From contig NZ_KB893054.1 in NCBI RefSeq assembly GCF_000373985.1, positions 164 through 33,009 on the forward strand: a DNA stretch of 32,846 nucleotides, written 5' to 3'. Shown one piece after another: positions 8,123 to 16,315 of this stretch. The stretch's first letter is position 1. Each line of letters begins with the position of its first letter. This DNA comes from Desulfobacter curvatus DSM 3379 (lineage in GTDB: Bacteria > Desulfobacterota > Desulfobacteria > Desulfobacterales > Desulfobacteraceae). The notes beneath the pieces are model-generated. The model did no database searches. It had not been told where the DNA came from and saw only the letters and a list, made by a program, of their open reading frames with translations. The translations under genes and the position numbers were made by a program.

Positions 8123-8170
8123 TTGGAGTACATTCCAATTATTTGTTATTTTTTGTGGATTGTACTCCAA
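8123..8170. promoter_or_regulatory. Operator-like inverted repeat at the AAA ATPase start
   Basis: TTGGAGTACA at 8123-8132 recurs as its reverse complement TGTACTCCAA at 8161-8170. The first copy is also half of a local palindrome, TTGGAGTACATTCCAA (8123-8138). So there are three TTGGA half-sites directly before the ATG at 8122, spaced over 48 bases that are otherwise AT-rich. This arrangement is typical of a repressor operator overlapping a promoter. Which protein binds is not known; autoregulation by the ATPase's winged-helix part is one option. Confidence 0.45.
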
Positions 8171-8241
8171 TTTATGATGTGGGTCAATTTTTAGGCCACG
8201 ATATATGGAGAAGGCTCCTTTCTGGTTGAAAAAATACACGT

Positions 8242-10722
8242 TTAAAGCGCGTAAAGATCCAGCTTGTCGATGTCAATAATGAGTTCAATTTCACTTGAGG
8301 CTGGTGTGCCGACCTTTTTAAATCCCAGTTTGTCGGCAAGGCGAAGCATCTGCTTGTTTTCACGCAGCACCACGCCAAATACCCGTTTCAGGCCGTATCG
8401 TTTGGAAAACGCAAGGCAGGACTTCAAAAGCGCCGCTCCGACCCCCTTGCCTTGCCATGAATCCGCCAGCATGATGGCAAATTCGCCCTCCGTGCCGTTG
8501 GCGGTGAATATGATTCTGGCGGAGCCGATAATCTTTTCTCCGTTGTGGGCTGGAAACCAGGCAACCAGGGCAACTTCCCGGTCATAATCAATCTGGGTCA
8601 GTTGGATCAGCATGCGTTTGGACAATTGTTTGAGCGGTGTGAAAAACCGTAAATATATGGTCTGGGTCGACAGTTTTTCAAAAAAGTCCAGCATGGGGTC
8701 TGCATCTTCGGGCTTCACCGGCCGGATCAGCACTTGTTCACTATCCTGGGTGGTATACAGCTGTTCCTGCCAGGCCGGGTAGGGGCTTATAATAAGGTGG
8801 TCAGGTGCTGCTGCCGGGGGCGGGGCCAGTCGGATGCGTGCGTTAAGCCCCATCAGTTGCCCATCGGTGACCGCTACAGGATTGATTTCCAGTTCACAGA
8901 TTTGGGGGAAATCGGTGACCAGGCGGCTTACGCGTATTAAAAGCGTTTCCACAAGCTCCTGGTCAACGGCCTTGAACCCAAGGAGGCCTTTTAACGCCTT
9001 AGCTATTTTTGTTGAGTTGATGGTCCGGGCAGCCAGGGCGGAATTTAAAGGCGGCAAGGTGAGCGCAGTGTCCTGGTAAATTTCAGACATCGTACCGCCT
9101 ATGCCGAATTTAATGACCGGCCCGAACTGGGCATCAAGTTTGGCTCCTACATAAAGTTCATAGTCCGGTGCCGGCACGTTATCCCCGGCAGGTTCTGCCT
9201 GGCTTACGGGTATACTGTAAGCATTCAGAATCGTTTGGGCGTAAGTTCCATTTAATAGGAATTGGTCGTTTTTCAGATGGGATTCAATAATTGATCCGGC
9301 CTGGTCATGGTTGATCTTCAGCTTGATGTCGCGCCTTACCGGTATTTCGTTGAGCATGTCAATATTTCGGGTGTGCTTGTACAATCCAGCAAATGCCCTA
9401 ACCGCTTTTTCCGGGGTGTCATAGGTCAGCCCCTCTTTTTCATTGAGAATCTGCCGGGCGTTGTCCATGCTTATACCGCCCAGCCAGACCGTAAACACAG
9501 GGCTGGGCAGAGAAGATATCTGGCCTGCCAGGACTTGGGCAAGGTCAGCCGAGGCAATGTGGTCCACGGGTGAATGGATCATAAGGACACCGTCCACCTC
9601 CGGTGCCTGGGCCGCAATGGTAACGGCCCGGGCAATCTGGGCACAAGATGCGTCTGACTGAACATCCACAGGATTGGTTTTGCTCCATGTTTTTTCAAGG
9701 GAGGACTCAAGGGCTTCAATGGTTTGAATGCTGAGTACGGCAGGCTCAAAACCAAAAGATGAAAGGGCATCCACCGCCATAACTCCGGGACCGCCGGCAT
9801 TGGTGACAATGGCCAATCGTCTGCCTGTGGGACGCTGCTGTCTTGCCAGAATCCGGGTAAAGTCAAACAATTGTTCAAAGGTGTCCACCCGCAGGATACC
9901 TGCCCGTTCAAAGGCAATATCATAAACCGCATCTTTTCCGGCAAGGGCACCGGTATGAAAAGAGGCCGCCCAGGCACCGGCCGCCGACCGTCCCGATTTC
10001 AGGCAGATAATCGGCTTGATTCGGGAGACGGCTCGGGCTGCACTCATAAAGTTTCGGATTCGCGTTATGCTTTCCATGTACATGATGATGCTGTCCACCT
10101 CCCGTTGTTCGCCTAAATAATCAATCATGTCGGCAAAATCAACGTCCAGCATACATCCTAAATTGACGATATGGCTGAAGCCCAGATTTTCCTTTTCAGC
10201 CAGATCTATGACCGAAGCGCACACGGATCCGGATTGCGACAGAAAGGCAACACGTCCCTTGGCCGGTGTGCCCGGCATATGGGAAGCATTCAGGTTCTCC
10301 GGGGGGTGGGCAATACCCATGCAGTTGGGGCCAATGATACGCATACCGCTTTGCCCGGCAGCGGCCTTGATCTGTTGTTCGATTCGGACCCCCTGCTCCC
10401 CTATCTCCCGGCCCCCGCCACTGATCACCATGGCCCCTGCGGCACCTTTGTGTGCGCATGCTTCAATGATTTGGGGGACCTGATCGATGGGTGCCGTCAC
10501 CACGGCCAGGTCCACAATGCCTTCAATATCACGGATATCTTTTGCAGCAGGCATATTCATAATTTTGGCATGATCCGGATTGACAGGATAGACAGCGCCC
10601 CTGAATCCGCCCTCAATGAGGTTGCGTATCAGGGTATGGCCCACCCGGTGCTGTTCGTCACCGGCACCAATCACGGCAATGGACCCGGGATTGAATATTC
10701 TGGATAAATTTTGTGTGCCCAT
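8242..10722 (-). CDS. ADP-forming acyl-CoA synthetase-like / GNAT acetyltransferase fusion (Pat-like) with a shortened ATP-grasp domain
   Basis: 826 residues. Order: CoA-binding Rossmann domain (about 8-135, SIAVIGAG), succinyl-CoA-ligase-like domains (about 155-440) with H256 in SFHTGALAG, an ATP-grasp-5 region (about 490-635), and a C-terminal GNAT domain (about 663-815) with the acetyl-CoA loop DSWQGKGVGAAL. The family includes the lysine acetyltransferase Pat/PatZ and ADP-forming acetyl-CoA synthetases. H256 matches the phosphohistidine that the enzymes keep and PatZ usually lacks. Yet the ATP-grasp region jumps from YSIPVSQAE (502-510) to GAKLDAQFGPVIKFGIGG (526-543). Roughly 80 residues with the nucleotide-binding lysine/HKS segment appear to be missing. 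It therefore probably acts as a CoA-sensing protein acetyltransferase rather than a synthetase. RBS AAGGAG 6 bases before the ATG; it follows the USP genes. Confidence 0.88.
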   Translation of the reverse strand: MGTQNLSRIFNPGSIAVIGAGDEQHRVGHTLIRNLIEGGFRGAVYPVNPDHAKIMNMPAAKDIRDIEGIVDLAVVTAPIDQVPQIIEACAHKGAAGAMVISGGGREIGEQGVRIEQQIKAAAGQSGMRIIGPNCMGIAHPPENLNASHMPGTPAKGRVAFLSQSGSVCASVIDLAEKENLGFSHIVNLGCMLDVDFADMIDYLGEQREVDSIIMYMESITRIRNFMSAARAVSRIKPIICLKSGRSAAGAWAASFHTGALAGKDAVYDIAFERAGILRVDTFEQLFDFTRILARQQRPTGRRLAIVTNAGGPGVMAVDALSSFGFEPAVLSIQTIEALESSLEKTWSKTNPVDVQSDASCAQIARAVTIAAQAPEVDGVLMIHSPVDHIASADLAQVLAGQISSLPSPVFTVWLGGISMDNARQILNEKEGLTYDTPEKAVRAFAGLYKHTRNIDMLNEIPVRRDIKLKINHDQAGSIIESHLKNDQFLLNGTYAQTILNAYSIPVSQAEPAGDNVPAPDYELYVGAKLDAQFGPVIKFGIGGTMSEIYQDTALTLPPLNSALAARTINSTKIAKALKGLLGFKAVDQELVETLLIRVSRLVTDFPQICELEINPVAVTDGQLMGLNARIRLAPPPAAAPDHLIISPYPAWQEQLYTTQDSEQVLIRPVKPEDADPMLDFFEKLSTQTIYLRFFTPLKQLSKRMLIQLTQIDYDREVALVAWFPAHNGEKIIGSARIIFTANGTEGEFAIMLADSWQGKGVGAALLKSCLAFSKRYGLKRVFGVVLRENKQMLRLADKLGFKKVGTPASSEIELIIDIDKLDLYAL

Positions 10723-10766
10723 TTGTCTCTCCTTTTTTAACCTATTGTTAAATTATTAGACAAAGG

Positions 10767-11699
10767 TCATGGAATCAGCCAAATCGTGAATTTTCTGGAC
10801 GCATAAATAATTTTTCTGGGGATTCGTCCCATATCAAAAGTTTCAACATCCGACATCCCCCTGCGTCCCATGACAATGGTGTCACATTCTGCGGCCCTGG
10901 CTGTGTCCAGCAAGGCGCCTGCCCGACTTTGGACGCCCTGGACAAGACGGGTTTCAATCCGGTCTCCCGGGATGCCTGCCTGGGTCAGGATCTCTTTTGC
11001 CTCGGCCAGGGCATCATTGAGTTTGTGTTGGGCCCAAATCGCCAAGTCTGCAAAAGGATCCTGCCCTTTGGGCGCTGAATCACTGACCGTGGTACGCATG
11101 ACCGCACAAAGAAGAATTCGGCAGTTGGTGTTGGCCATCATATCGGCAGTGTACTGGACCGCGTGTGTGGCTCCCGGGGAGCCGTCAACCGCGACGCATA
11201 GATAATGGCGGATTTCACGGGTTCCGGCAATAATCAAAGGAATAAAGTCTGCTTTTTCCACCAGCTTGGCAGCTACGCCACCCATGGCTACGCCGATGAT
11301 GGAGTTTTCACCTCCCTTTCTGCGGATGACAAGGCTCTGGTATTCATTGTTTTTGATTTCATCCAGAATGCCCCTGGCAACCCCTTTTGATTGGCTGGCA
11401 AGTTTGATTTCGATCTTGTCCGGTATATAACCGGCAGCAATCATTTTCTGGCGAGCCTCTTTGAGAAATTCGGTTATTAGTGTTTTTTGTCCCATCTCCC
11501 AAGCCTTTACATGGGATACGGAAATATTGCTGAAGGAATCCCGGGTCAGATCATAATAGGCTTCAGGCACGGGGGTTGTTACATTAAATAAGGTCACGTT
11601 CCTGTCTCTAAACGGTTTGAAGCTGCACAGATAGTCAACTGTCCTTTTTGAACGTTTTGAGCCGTCTATGGTAACTAATATTTTTTTTTCATCTGACAT
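10767..11699 (-). CDS. Tandem universal stress protein (UspA-type), degenerate nucleotide motifs
   Basis: 310 residues made of two UspA folds (about 1-160 and 163-310), each opening with a beta strand and an Asp (ILVTIDGS, LCVAVDGS). The G-2x-G-9x-G-S/T nucleotide motif is altered in both. The first reads RRKGGENSIIGVAMGG; the second reads GRRGMSDVETFDMGR, with Arg in place of the final Ser/Thr. It may bind ATP weakly or not at all. Start ATG at 11699 follows AAGGAGG by 5 bases. It sits between another tandem USP and the acyl-CoA synthetase/acetyltransferase and is likely cotranscribed. USPs act in stress and energy-limitation responses; the specific role is unknown. Confidence 0.87.
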   Translation of the reverse strand: MSDEKKILVTIDGSKRSKRTVDYLCSFKPFRDRNVTLFNVTTPVPEAYYDLTRDSFSNISVSHVKAWEMGQKTLITEFLKEARQKMIAAGYIPDKIEIKLASQSKGVARGILDEIKNNEYQSLVIRRKGGENSIIGVAMGGVAAKLVEKADFIPLIIAGTREIRHYLCVAVDGSPGATHAVQYTADMMANTNCRILLCAVMRTTVSDSAPKGQDPFADLAIWAQHKLNDALAEAKEILTQAGIPGDRIETRLVQGVQSRAGALLDTARAAECDTIVMGRRGMSDVETFDMGRIPRKIIYASRKFTIWLIP

Positions 11700-11718
11700 G
11701 AGACCTCCTTTGTAAAAT

Positions 11719-11749
11719 CCCGGGTCCGGTTCATTGAGCCAGACCCGGG
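11719..11749. other. Intergenic hairpin between the two USP genes
   Basis: CCCGGGTCCGG (11719-11729) pairs with CCAGACCCGGG (11739-11749), an 11-base-pair stem with one G-U pair and a 9-base loop. On the plus strand it is followed by T6 and would look like a terminator, but no plus-strand gene reads into it. On the minus strand, the gene strand, there is only ATTTT before the next ribosome site. An RNA-processing, stability or partial attenuation element between two cotranscribed genes is more likely. Confidence 0.5.
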
Positions 11750-11757
11750 GGTGTTTT

Positions 11758-12726
11758 TTAGTGGATGATATCCGGACCTAAGCGAAGCACGGGCACCGGG
11801 CTGTGACGAAAGATTTTTTCTATGGTGCTGCCCAGGGTAAATTTGGCCGAACGGCTGCGCCCCCTGGGGCCCAGTACCAGAACATCGGCGCCAATCTCCT
11901 GTGAAGCAGAAAGAATCTGTTCGTAAGGCACACCCGAATCAATGGAAATATCAAGCCCGTCAATGTCGCTGAGCCCGGCCGCCTTTATCTGGTCGGCCAG
12001 GAGATCATGCCGCCGTTGTTTTTCCTTTGGCAGAAATTGTTCCAGGTCAAACGTATTTTCAGGAATATAGTGAGACTTTACCCAAGAGAGCTCCTTGGTG
12101 CTGATGCAGTTGAATGCATGCAGTTTTGCCCCACTGATTTTAGCCAGCCACCCGGCTTTAGCCAGAATCGCCGGGGACCATAGAGAAAAATCCACAGCCG
12201 CCATAACGGTGCGGATCTTTGTGGCTTCAGGAGTGGCCTTGCCTGAGTGAGTGCGTTTGAAAATATGTTTGTCCCTTACGCTGAGCAACGGGGTTGTGCT
12301 GTGACGGAACACATACTCCGCAGTGCTGCCGAACATGAATTTGGACAGGTTGGAGCGGCCTTTATTTGCCATGACAACAAGGTCCGCGCCGACGCGGTCA
12401 ACCATGTCTATAATACCATCTGCCGGATACCCCGTTGAGATGCGGATATCTGTTTTGTTGATAAACTGCGGGAATTGTTCCATGATCAGTTCATTAATTT
12501 GGGCTTTCCGGTTTTTTTTGAGTGCATCCAGATATTCTTTTGTATCTTCCCTGCAGGGATACATCATCCCGGCCATGAACGCCGGGTTGACCTCCCTTAG
12601 GGGAACAATCGAACAAATGGTAACATTGAGATCTCCCTGTTCAGCCAGACCCAGGGCATAGCCCAGGGTCATGGGCGAATAGTCGGACAAGTCAATGCAG
12701 GCCATAAGGGTTTTGATGTCAGCCAT
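11758..12726 (-). CDS. Tandem universal stress protein (UspA-type)
   Basis: 322 residues, two UspA domains (about 1-152 and 168-320). The second has the full nucleotide motif, GPRGRSRSAKFTLGS, as in ATP-binding USPs. In the first (ANKGRSNLSKFMFGS) the leading Gly is Ala. The ATG at 12726 overlaps the TGA of the receiver-CBS gene (TGATG), with AAGGAG 6 bases upstream, so the two are translationally coupled; an in-frame TTG one codon earlier is the alternative start. Being coupled to a receiver protein with adenosine-binding CBS motifs suggests a shared energy-charge or stress response; this is inference. Confidence 0.9.
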   Translation of the reverse strand: MADIKTLMACIDLSDYSPMTLGYALGLAEQGDLNVTICSIVPLREVNPAFMAGMMYPCREDTKEYLDALKKNRKAQINELIMEQFPQFINKTDIRISTGYPADGIIDMVDRVGADLVVMANKGRSNLSKFMFGSTAEYVFRHSTTPLLSVRDKHIFKRTHSGKATPEATKIRTVMAAVDFSLWSPAILAKAGWLAKISGAKLHAFNCISTKELSWVKSHYIPENTFDLEQFLPKEKQRRHDLLADQIKAAGLSDIDGLDISIDSGVPYEQILSASQEIGADVLVLGPRGRSRSAKFTLGSTIEKIFRHSPVPVLRLGPDIIH

Positions 12727-13646
12727 CAATTACTCCTTAATCTCGGGGGAATCAGGTGTTTTCCCATTTGAAAAAACAGGTCCTGTTCCCGGATCACCCC
12801 TGCGGGTTTGCCGTTTTCGGTGACAATCAGACGGCGCTGGTTTTGGTCTACCATGATCCAGGCCGCTTCCATCAGGGTGGATTCCGCATCAATGGATGCG
12901 GGTACCGGGGACATGATCTCACTAATGGTCAAATTGCGGATTTGTTCTACGGCGCTTGTGAACATCCCCCGCCAGAACATGGGGGAGTATTGGATGGAAT
13001 CCGCCATGGCCGGTTTGCTCGAGGTCAGGTAGCCGGGCAGAATCCGTTCTAAAAGGTCGCGGATGGTGAGAATGCCCTGAATCTGACCATTTTTGTCCAT
13101 GACCAGTATGGACCTGTGGCCCGTTTCCATGATCAGATCCGAAGTCGGCATCGTTACAAAAGAGGCTTTAAGCTCCTGGACCGATTCGGCAATGGTGGCG
13201 TCCTCGTCAATGGTAGTATACGCACTTAAAGGAATCATTGCCGACCCCACCAGATCCTCTTCGGGTTTTCCGGTTTGTTGTCTGCTCCGGCAGGCTTCCC
13301 GGATTTTATCGGACAAAAGGTCAATGTCACAAGGCTTTGACAGATAGTCAAAGGCACCTATTACAAGAGACTGTTCTGCCGAATCCTTGTCTCCATGGCC
13401 CGTGAGCATGATTACCGGTAAATCGGGTTCTAATTTAAGCATTTTTTCAAGGACCTCGTGCCCGTCCATGCCGGGCATACGGATGTCCAGAATGGCCACA
13501 TCCGGCGACTGATCCAGGCATTGCAGCGCTTTTTCGCCGTTTTCCGCTAGAATGGTTTGAAACCCGTTACGTTCCAGGATCTTGCGTGTCGTTTCCCTGA
13601 ACCGTTTTTCATCATCAACCATTAAGACTTTTATGGGTTGTTTCAT
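12726..13646 (-). CDS. Response regulator with C-terminal CBS-domain pair
   Basis: 306 residues. Receiver at about 1-120: DDE 11-13, phosphoacceptor D54 in VAILDIRMPGMDG, and K104 in FDYLSKP. CBS motifs at about 138-203 (ending GILTIRDLLERI) and 243-296 (ISEIMSPV to GVIREQDLFF) form a Bateman module. Bateman modules usually bind adenine nucleotides (AMP, ATP) or S-adenosylmethionine. So the protein may combine a phosphorylation signal with cellular energy state; there is no DNA-binding domain. RBS AGGAG 9 bases before the ATG. It overlaps the following USP gene by one base and follows a Yip1-like membrane protein in the second DASS operon. Confidence 0.92.
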   Translation of the reverse strand: MKQPIKVLMVDDEKRFRETTRKILERNGFQTILAENGEKALQCLDQSPDVAILDIRMPGMDGHEVLEKMLKLEPDLPVIMLTGHGDKDSAEQSLVIGAFDYLSKPCDIDLLSDKIREACRSRQQTGKPEEDLVGSAMIPLSAYTTIDEDATIAESVQELKASFVTMPTSDLIMETGHRSILVMDKNGQIQGILTIRDLLERILPGYLTSSKPAMADSIQYSPMFWRGMFTSAVEQIRNLTISEIMSPVPASIDAESTLMEAAWIMVDQNQRRLIVTENGKPAGVIREQDLFFQMGKHLIPPRLRSN

Positions 13647-13674
13647 TTTACATTGCTCCTATTTATAAAGATTT

Positions 13675-14208
13675 TTACACACGGCCGGTGACCGCTGTTA
13701 TGGCCGAATAAATCAGGCACCACTGGACAGGCACAGATATCAAAAGGACGGTAATCGCCCGGGCTTTGGACAGGCCGCAGCTTTGCCGGAATCCTGTATA
13801 AACCAACCAGTATTTCCACGGCTCCGTGAACCAGAGCATGAAGGGCAGCCATGAGATGAGCATGGTGATCCCGGAAGCATAGGCATAAAGCCCGAACACC
13901 AGGGAAAAGCCCTGTTTTTTGCCGCAGATCATCACCATGGTGCAAAAGCCTGTGATGGTGCTGATGAGCACCATGCCTGCCGCATTGACAAAATAGATCA
14001 ATGCCATGACCACGGGAGATTGTGGGCCTGGGCCTGTGAGGAGTCCTGCTCCGGCATAAAATCCGGCACACAGGGCTGTAAACCCCAAGGCCCGGCCCAG
14101 GGTGTGGACCGCAGGCAGATCTGCAAAAAACAGGACCGGTTCGATGAGCAGCCGGATTACACCCTGGTTGTAAAATTTCAATGCCGAAAGTGCCCCTGGT
14201 GTATTCAT
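13675..14208 (-). CDS. Yip1-like integral membrane protein
   Basis: 177 residues from the ATG at 14208, which has a textbook AAGGAGG 5 bases upstream. A further upstream in-frame ATG (14268) lacks good spacing and would add 20 residues. Five hydrophobic segments (about 42-58, 66-92, 99-118, 120-128, 150-175). The central pattern, acidic-free helices with GLYAYASGITMLISWLPFML and a following GFRQSCGLSKARA segment, fits Yip1-domain proteins of bacteria. Function of these is unknown. Located between a 45-residue membrane peptide and the receiver-CBS gene in the second DASS operon, so it may be an accessory of the transport/signalling unit. Confidence 0.72.
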   Translation of the reverse strand: MNTPGALSALKFYNQGVIRLLIEPVLFFADLPAVHTLGRALGFTALCAGFYAGAGLLTGPGPQSPVVMALIYFVNAAGMVLISTITGFCTMVMICGKKQGFSLVFGLYAYASGITMLISWLPFMLWFTEPWKYWLVYTGFRQSCGLSKARAITVLLISVPVQWCLIYSAITAVTGRV

Positions 14209-14278
14209 GTTATCCTCCTTAGGTGAAAAGGCGTGTTCTGAAAGGCTTTTCACTGGACTGTCCTCCATAACCCTTTGT

Positions 14279-14416
14279 TTAAAAGAGCTTGCTTATAATC
14301 CCTGCGGCAAGCATGATCAATGTCATGTAAAAAAACACCCGCCGTTCTGTCTCTTTAGAAAAGTAGATTCTGTTTTTGGTTATTTGGGGGGGTGTTTTTT
14401 TTGATATCTGTGTCAT
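14279..14416 (-). CDS. 45-residue single-span membrane protein
   Basis: A short gene with a strong ribosome site (AAGGAGG, 5 bases before the ATG at 14416) and a TAA at 14279. The product starts MTQISKKTPPQITKNRIYFS, has a basic stretch (KETERR), then one hydrophobic helix (about 27-42) and ends SKLF. The basic N-terminal side suggests the N-terminus stays inside the cell. It sits 24 bases behind the second DASS carrier and ahead of the Yip1-like gene, all in one direction. I recognise no family. Small membrane proteins in this position often modulate or stabilise a carrier or kinase, which is only a suggestion here. Confidence 0.7.
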   Translation of the reverse strand: MTQISKKTPPQITKNRIYFSKETERRVFFYMTLIMLAAGIISKLF

Positions 14417-14440
14417 ATCAACCTCCTTAAAAAAAATCTG

Positions 14441-16291
14441 TTAGAATCCGGGCAAGGTGCCGAATCCTCTAACGGTCCAGTAAACACCGGTGAGCAGCAG
14501 CAGTACTACATTGGCAGCAAAGAACAAAGGAAGACCGGCTCTCAGGTAATCTTTAGGTTCCAGGTAACCACTGGCATAAACAATGGCGTTGGGCGGCGTG
14601 CCGATGATCAGGCAGTATGCAAAGGATGACGCAATTGCCGTGGCCATGGCCATGAAGGGCAGATAGGCGCTGCCCGGATGCACCATGCCGGCCATGTTCA
14701 GGGTAATGGGGCCTACGGATGCAGCCGCAGGACCGTCAGCCATGAGGTTGGTCAGGATGGCTGTCAGACCGTTGGATACGGCCATCAGCGGCAGGCCTGA
14801 ATCCATGCCGAAATTGGACAAAAAGTCGATGGCGGACCGTGCCAGCCAGTATGCCGCGCCCGTTGAATCCAGGGTCCGGCCAAAGATGATGGCACCGGCA
14901 TAGAGCCAGACAACACCCCAGTCCACACGGTCCTGGTAGTCACGCCAGTTGACTACGCCGGCCAGGATGTAAGCGATGGCGCCGGCTACGGCAATAACGC
15001 CGATACCCAGGCGAATGGGGTAGATACCTATATTGTAAAAGGCTTTTTCCGTAAACCAGCCGAAAACCATGACAAGGAAGATGATCAGTGCCCAGATCTG
15101 ATGCTTGTTCCAGGAGCCCATGCGGTCGATTTCATGGCGCAGGTGATTCATGGCAGGTGCCAGAGTAACGGTTTTAGGCTTGAAGCGTATGTTGATGATG
15201 AACCAGGAAACCGGAATCATGACAAAGAGAAAGGGGAAACAATAGGTGACCCACTGGAAGTAACCGATATCAAGGCCGAACATGTCGGTCAGATAGGTCA
15301 TCATGATAACGTTTCTTGCACCGCCGGACGGAGCGCCCGGACCTCCGACATTACAGGCCATGGCAATGGAGATCATCAACAGTTTGGCAAGCTCTTTGTC
15401 CTCAGGTATCTCATCGGTCAGACTGTTCTGGTAGAGCAGCATACCAATGGGCAGGAACATGGCCGCCAGGGCATGGTCGGATATAAAGGCCGCCAAGGGC
15501 GTGATGATCAAAAAGAAGATCAAGGTGATCCATTTGGGATTGGGCACGGCCAGGCGTTTGAACATCATCATGCACACCCGTTTGTCCACCCCGGTTTTTA
15601 CAAAGGCGGCCGCAAACATCAGCGAACCCATGATGAACCAGCAGGCGTCAGACCAGTAGAGCATGGCTACTTCCTGGCGGCTGACCACGCCGGTGAACAC
15701 CAGAATCAGGCCGATACAGAAGGCAACTGCCGGCAAGGGGATACATTCGGTTAAGAAACACAGGACCACAAAAATACCCATGGCAATGGCGACCTTGATT
15801 TTCCAGGCACCACTGTCTGCCTTTGCCTTGTCCTTGTCCTTGAGATTTTCGTATTTAAGCCCGTCTTTCCGCAGTTCCAGTGCCTTGTCCATCAAGGCCT
15901 TGAAATCCGCATCGTTGACGCTGTTGCTGACATACGCCTGTGCCTTTTCAAGGTTGGCTTTTTGGGACGGAATTTTATATTTTTTACACCATTTGGCATC
16001 GCGTTTAAGGAATCTGTCCTTGCTCAGCGCGCCGATGCGCATGTTCTGTTCCATGATCTGGGCGGTGAGCAACTGCCATTGGGCGGCCTCTTCACTTTTT
16101 ACGGAAAAAAGTTCGTTTGTGATATAAGAGACCACTTTTTGGGGAGCAATGGTGTATTCCATGCCCACATCCTTCATGCCGTACGGGGTGGGCATAAAGA
16201 GCACCGCAAAAAACAGAACCACAGGAACGATAAAGATCTTCCAGTCAATGTATTTGTCATACCCGGTGACTTTTTTCTTTTCTTGTTTCAT
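14441..16291 (-). CDS. DASS-family (SLC13-type) carrier with about 130-residue extracytoplasmic insertion
   Basis: 616 residues. The first membrane segment (about 17-34) is followed by a polar, helix-rich block up to about residue 165. Then comes a complete DASS carrier with the loops CNVGGPGAPSGGARN and IIGTPPNAIVYASGY, the two pseudo-symmetric binding loops of the family. Usual DASS carriers are 450-520 residues, so the insertion accounts for the extra length. Substrate may be a dicarboxylate, sulfate or similar anion, with sodium coupling; not decided by sequence. RBS AAGGAG 8 bases before the ATG. It follows its receiver gene by 24 bases and precedes the small membrane protein. It is a paralogue of the carrier at 1.4-3.0 kb. 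Confidence 0.88.
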   Translation of the reverse strand: MKQEKKKVTGYDKYIDWKIFIVPVVLFFAVLFMPTPYGMKDVGMEYTIAPQKVVSYITNELFSVKSEEAAQWQLLTAQIMEQNMRIGALSKDRFLKRDAKWCKKYKIPSQKANLEKAQAYVSNSVNDADFKALMDKALELRKDGLKYENLKDKDKAKADSGAWKIKVAIAMGIFVVLCFLTECIPLPAVAFCIGLILVFTGVVSRQEVAMLYWSDACWFIMGSLMFAAAFVKTGVDKRVCMMMFKRLAVPNPKWITLIFFLIITPLAAFISDHALAAMFLPIGMLLYQNSLTDEIPEDKELAKLLMISIAMACNVGGPGAPSGGARNVIMMTYLTDMFGLDIGYFQWVTYCFPFLFVMIPVSWFIINIRFKPKTVTLAPAMNHLRHEIDRMGSWNKHQIWALIIFLVMVFGWFTEKAFYNIGIYPIRLGIGVIAVAGAIAYILAGVVNWRDYQDRVDWGVVWLYAGAIIFGRTLDSTGAAYWLARSAIDFLSNFGMDSGLPLMAVSNGLTAILTNLMADGPAAASVGPITLNMAGMVHPGSAYLPFMAMATAIASSFAYCLIIGTPPNAIVYASGYLEPKDYLRAGLPLFFAANVVLLLLTGVYWTVRGFGTLPGF

Positions 16292-16315
16292 TCAATTTAC
16301 TCCTTATGTTCAGGT

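Noticed and set aside
13643..14071. 142-codon minus-strand frame overlapping the Yip1-like gene
   Set aside because: The alternative frame has the good ribosome site, hydrophobic helices and family pattern.
15101..15754. Long plus-strand frame inside the second DASS gene
   Set aside because: Fully antisense to a convincing carrier gene; composition is that of a shadow frame.
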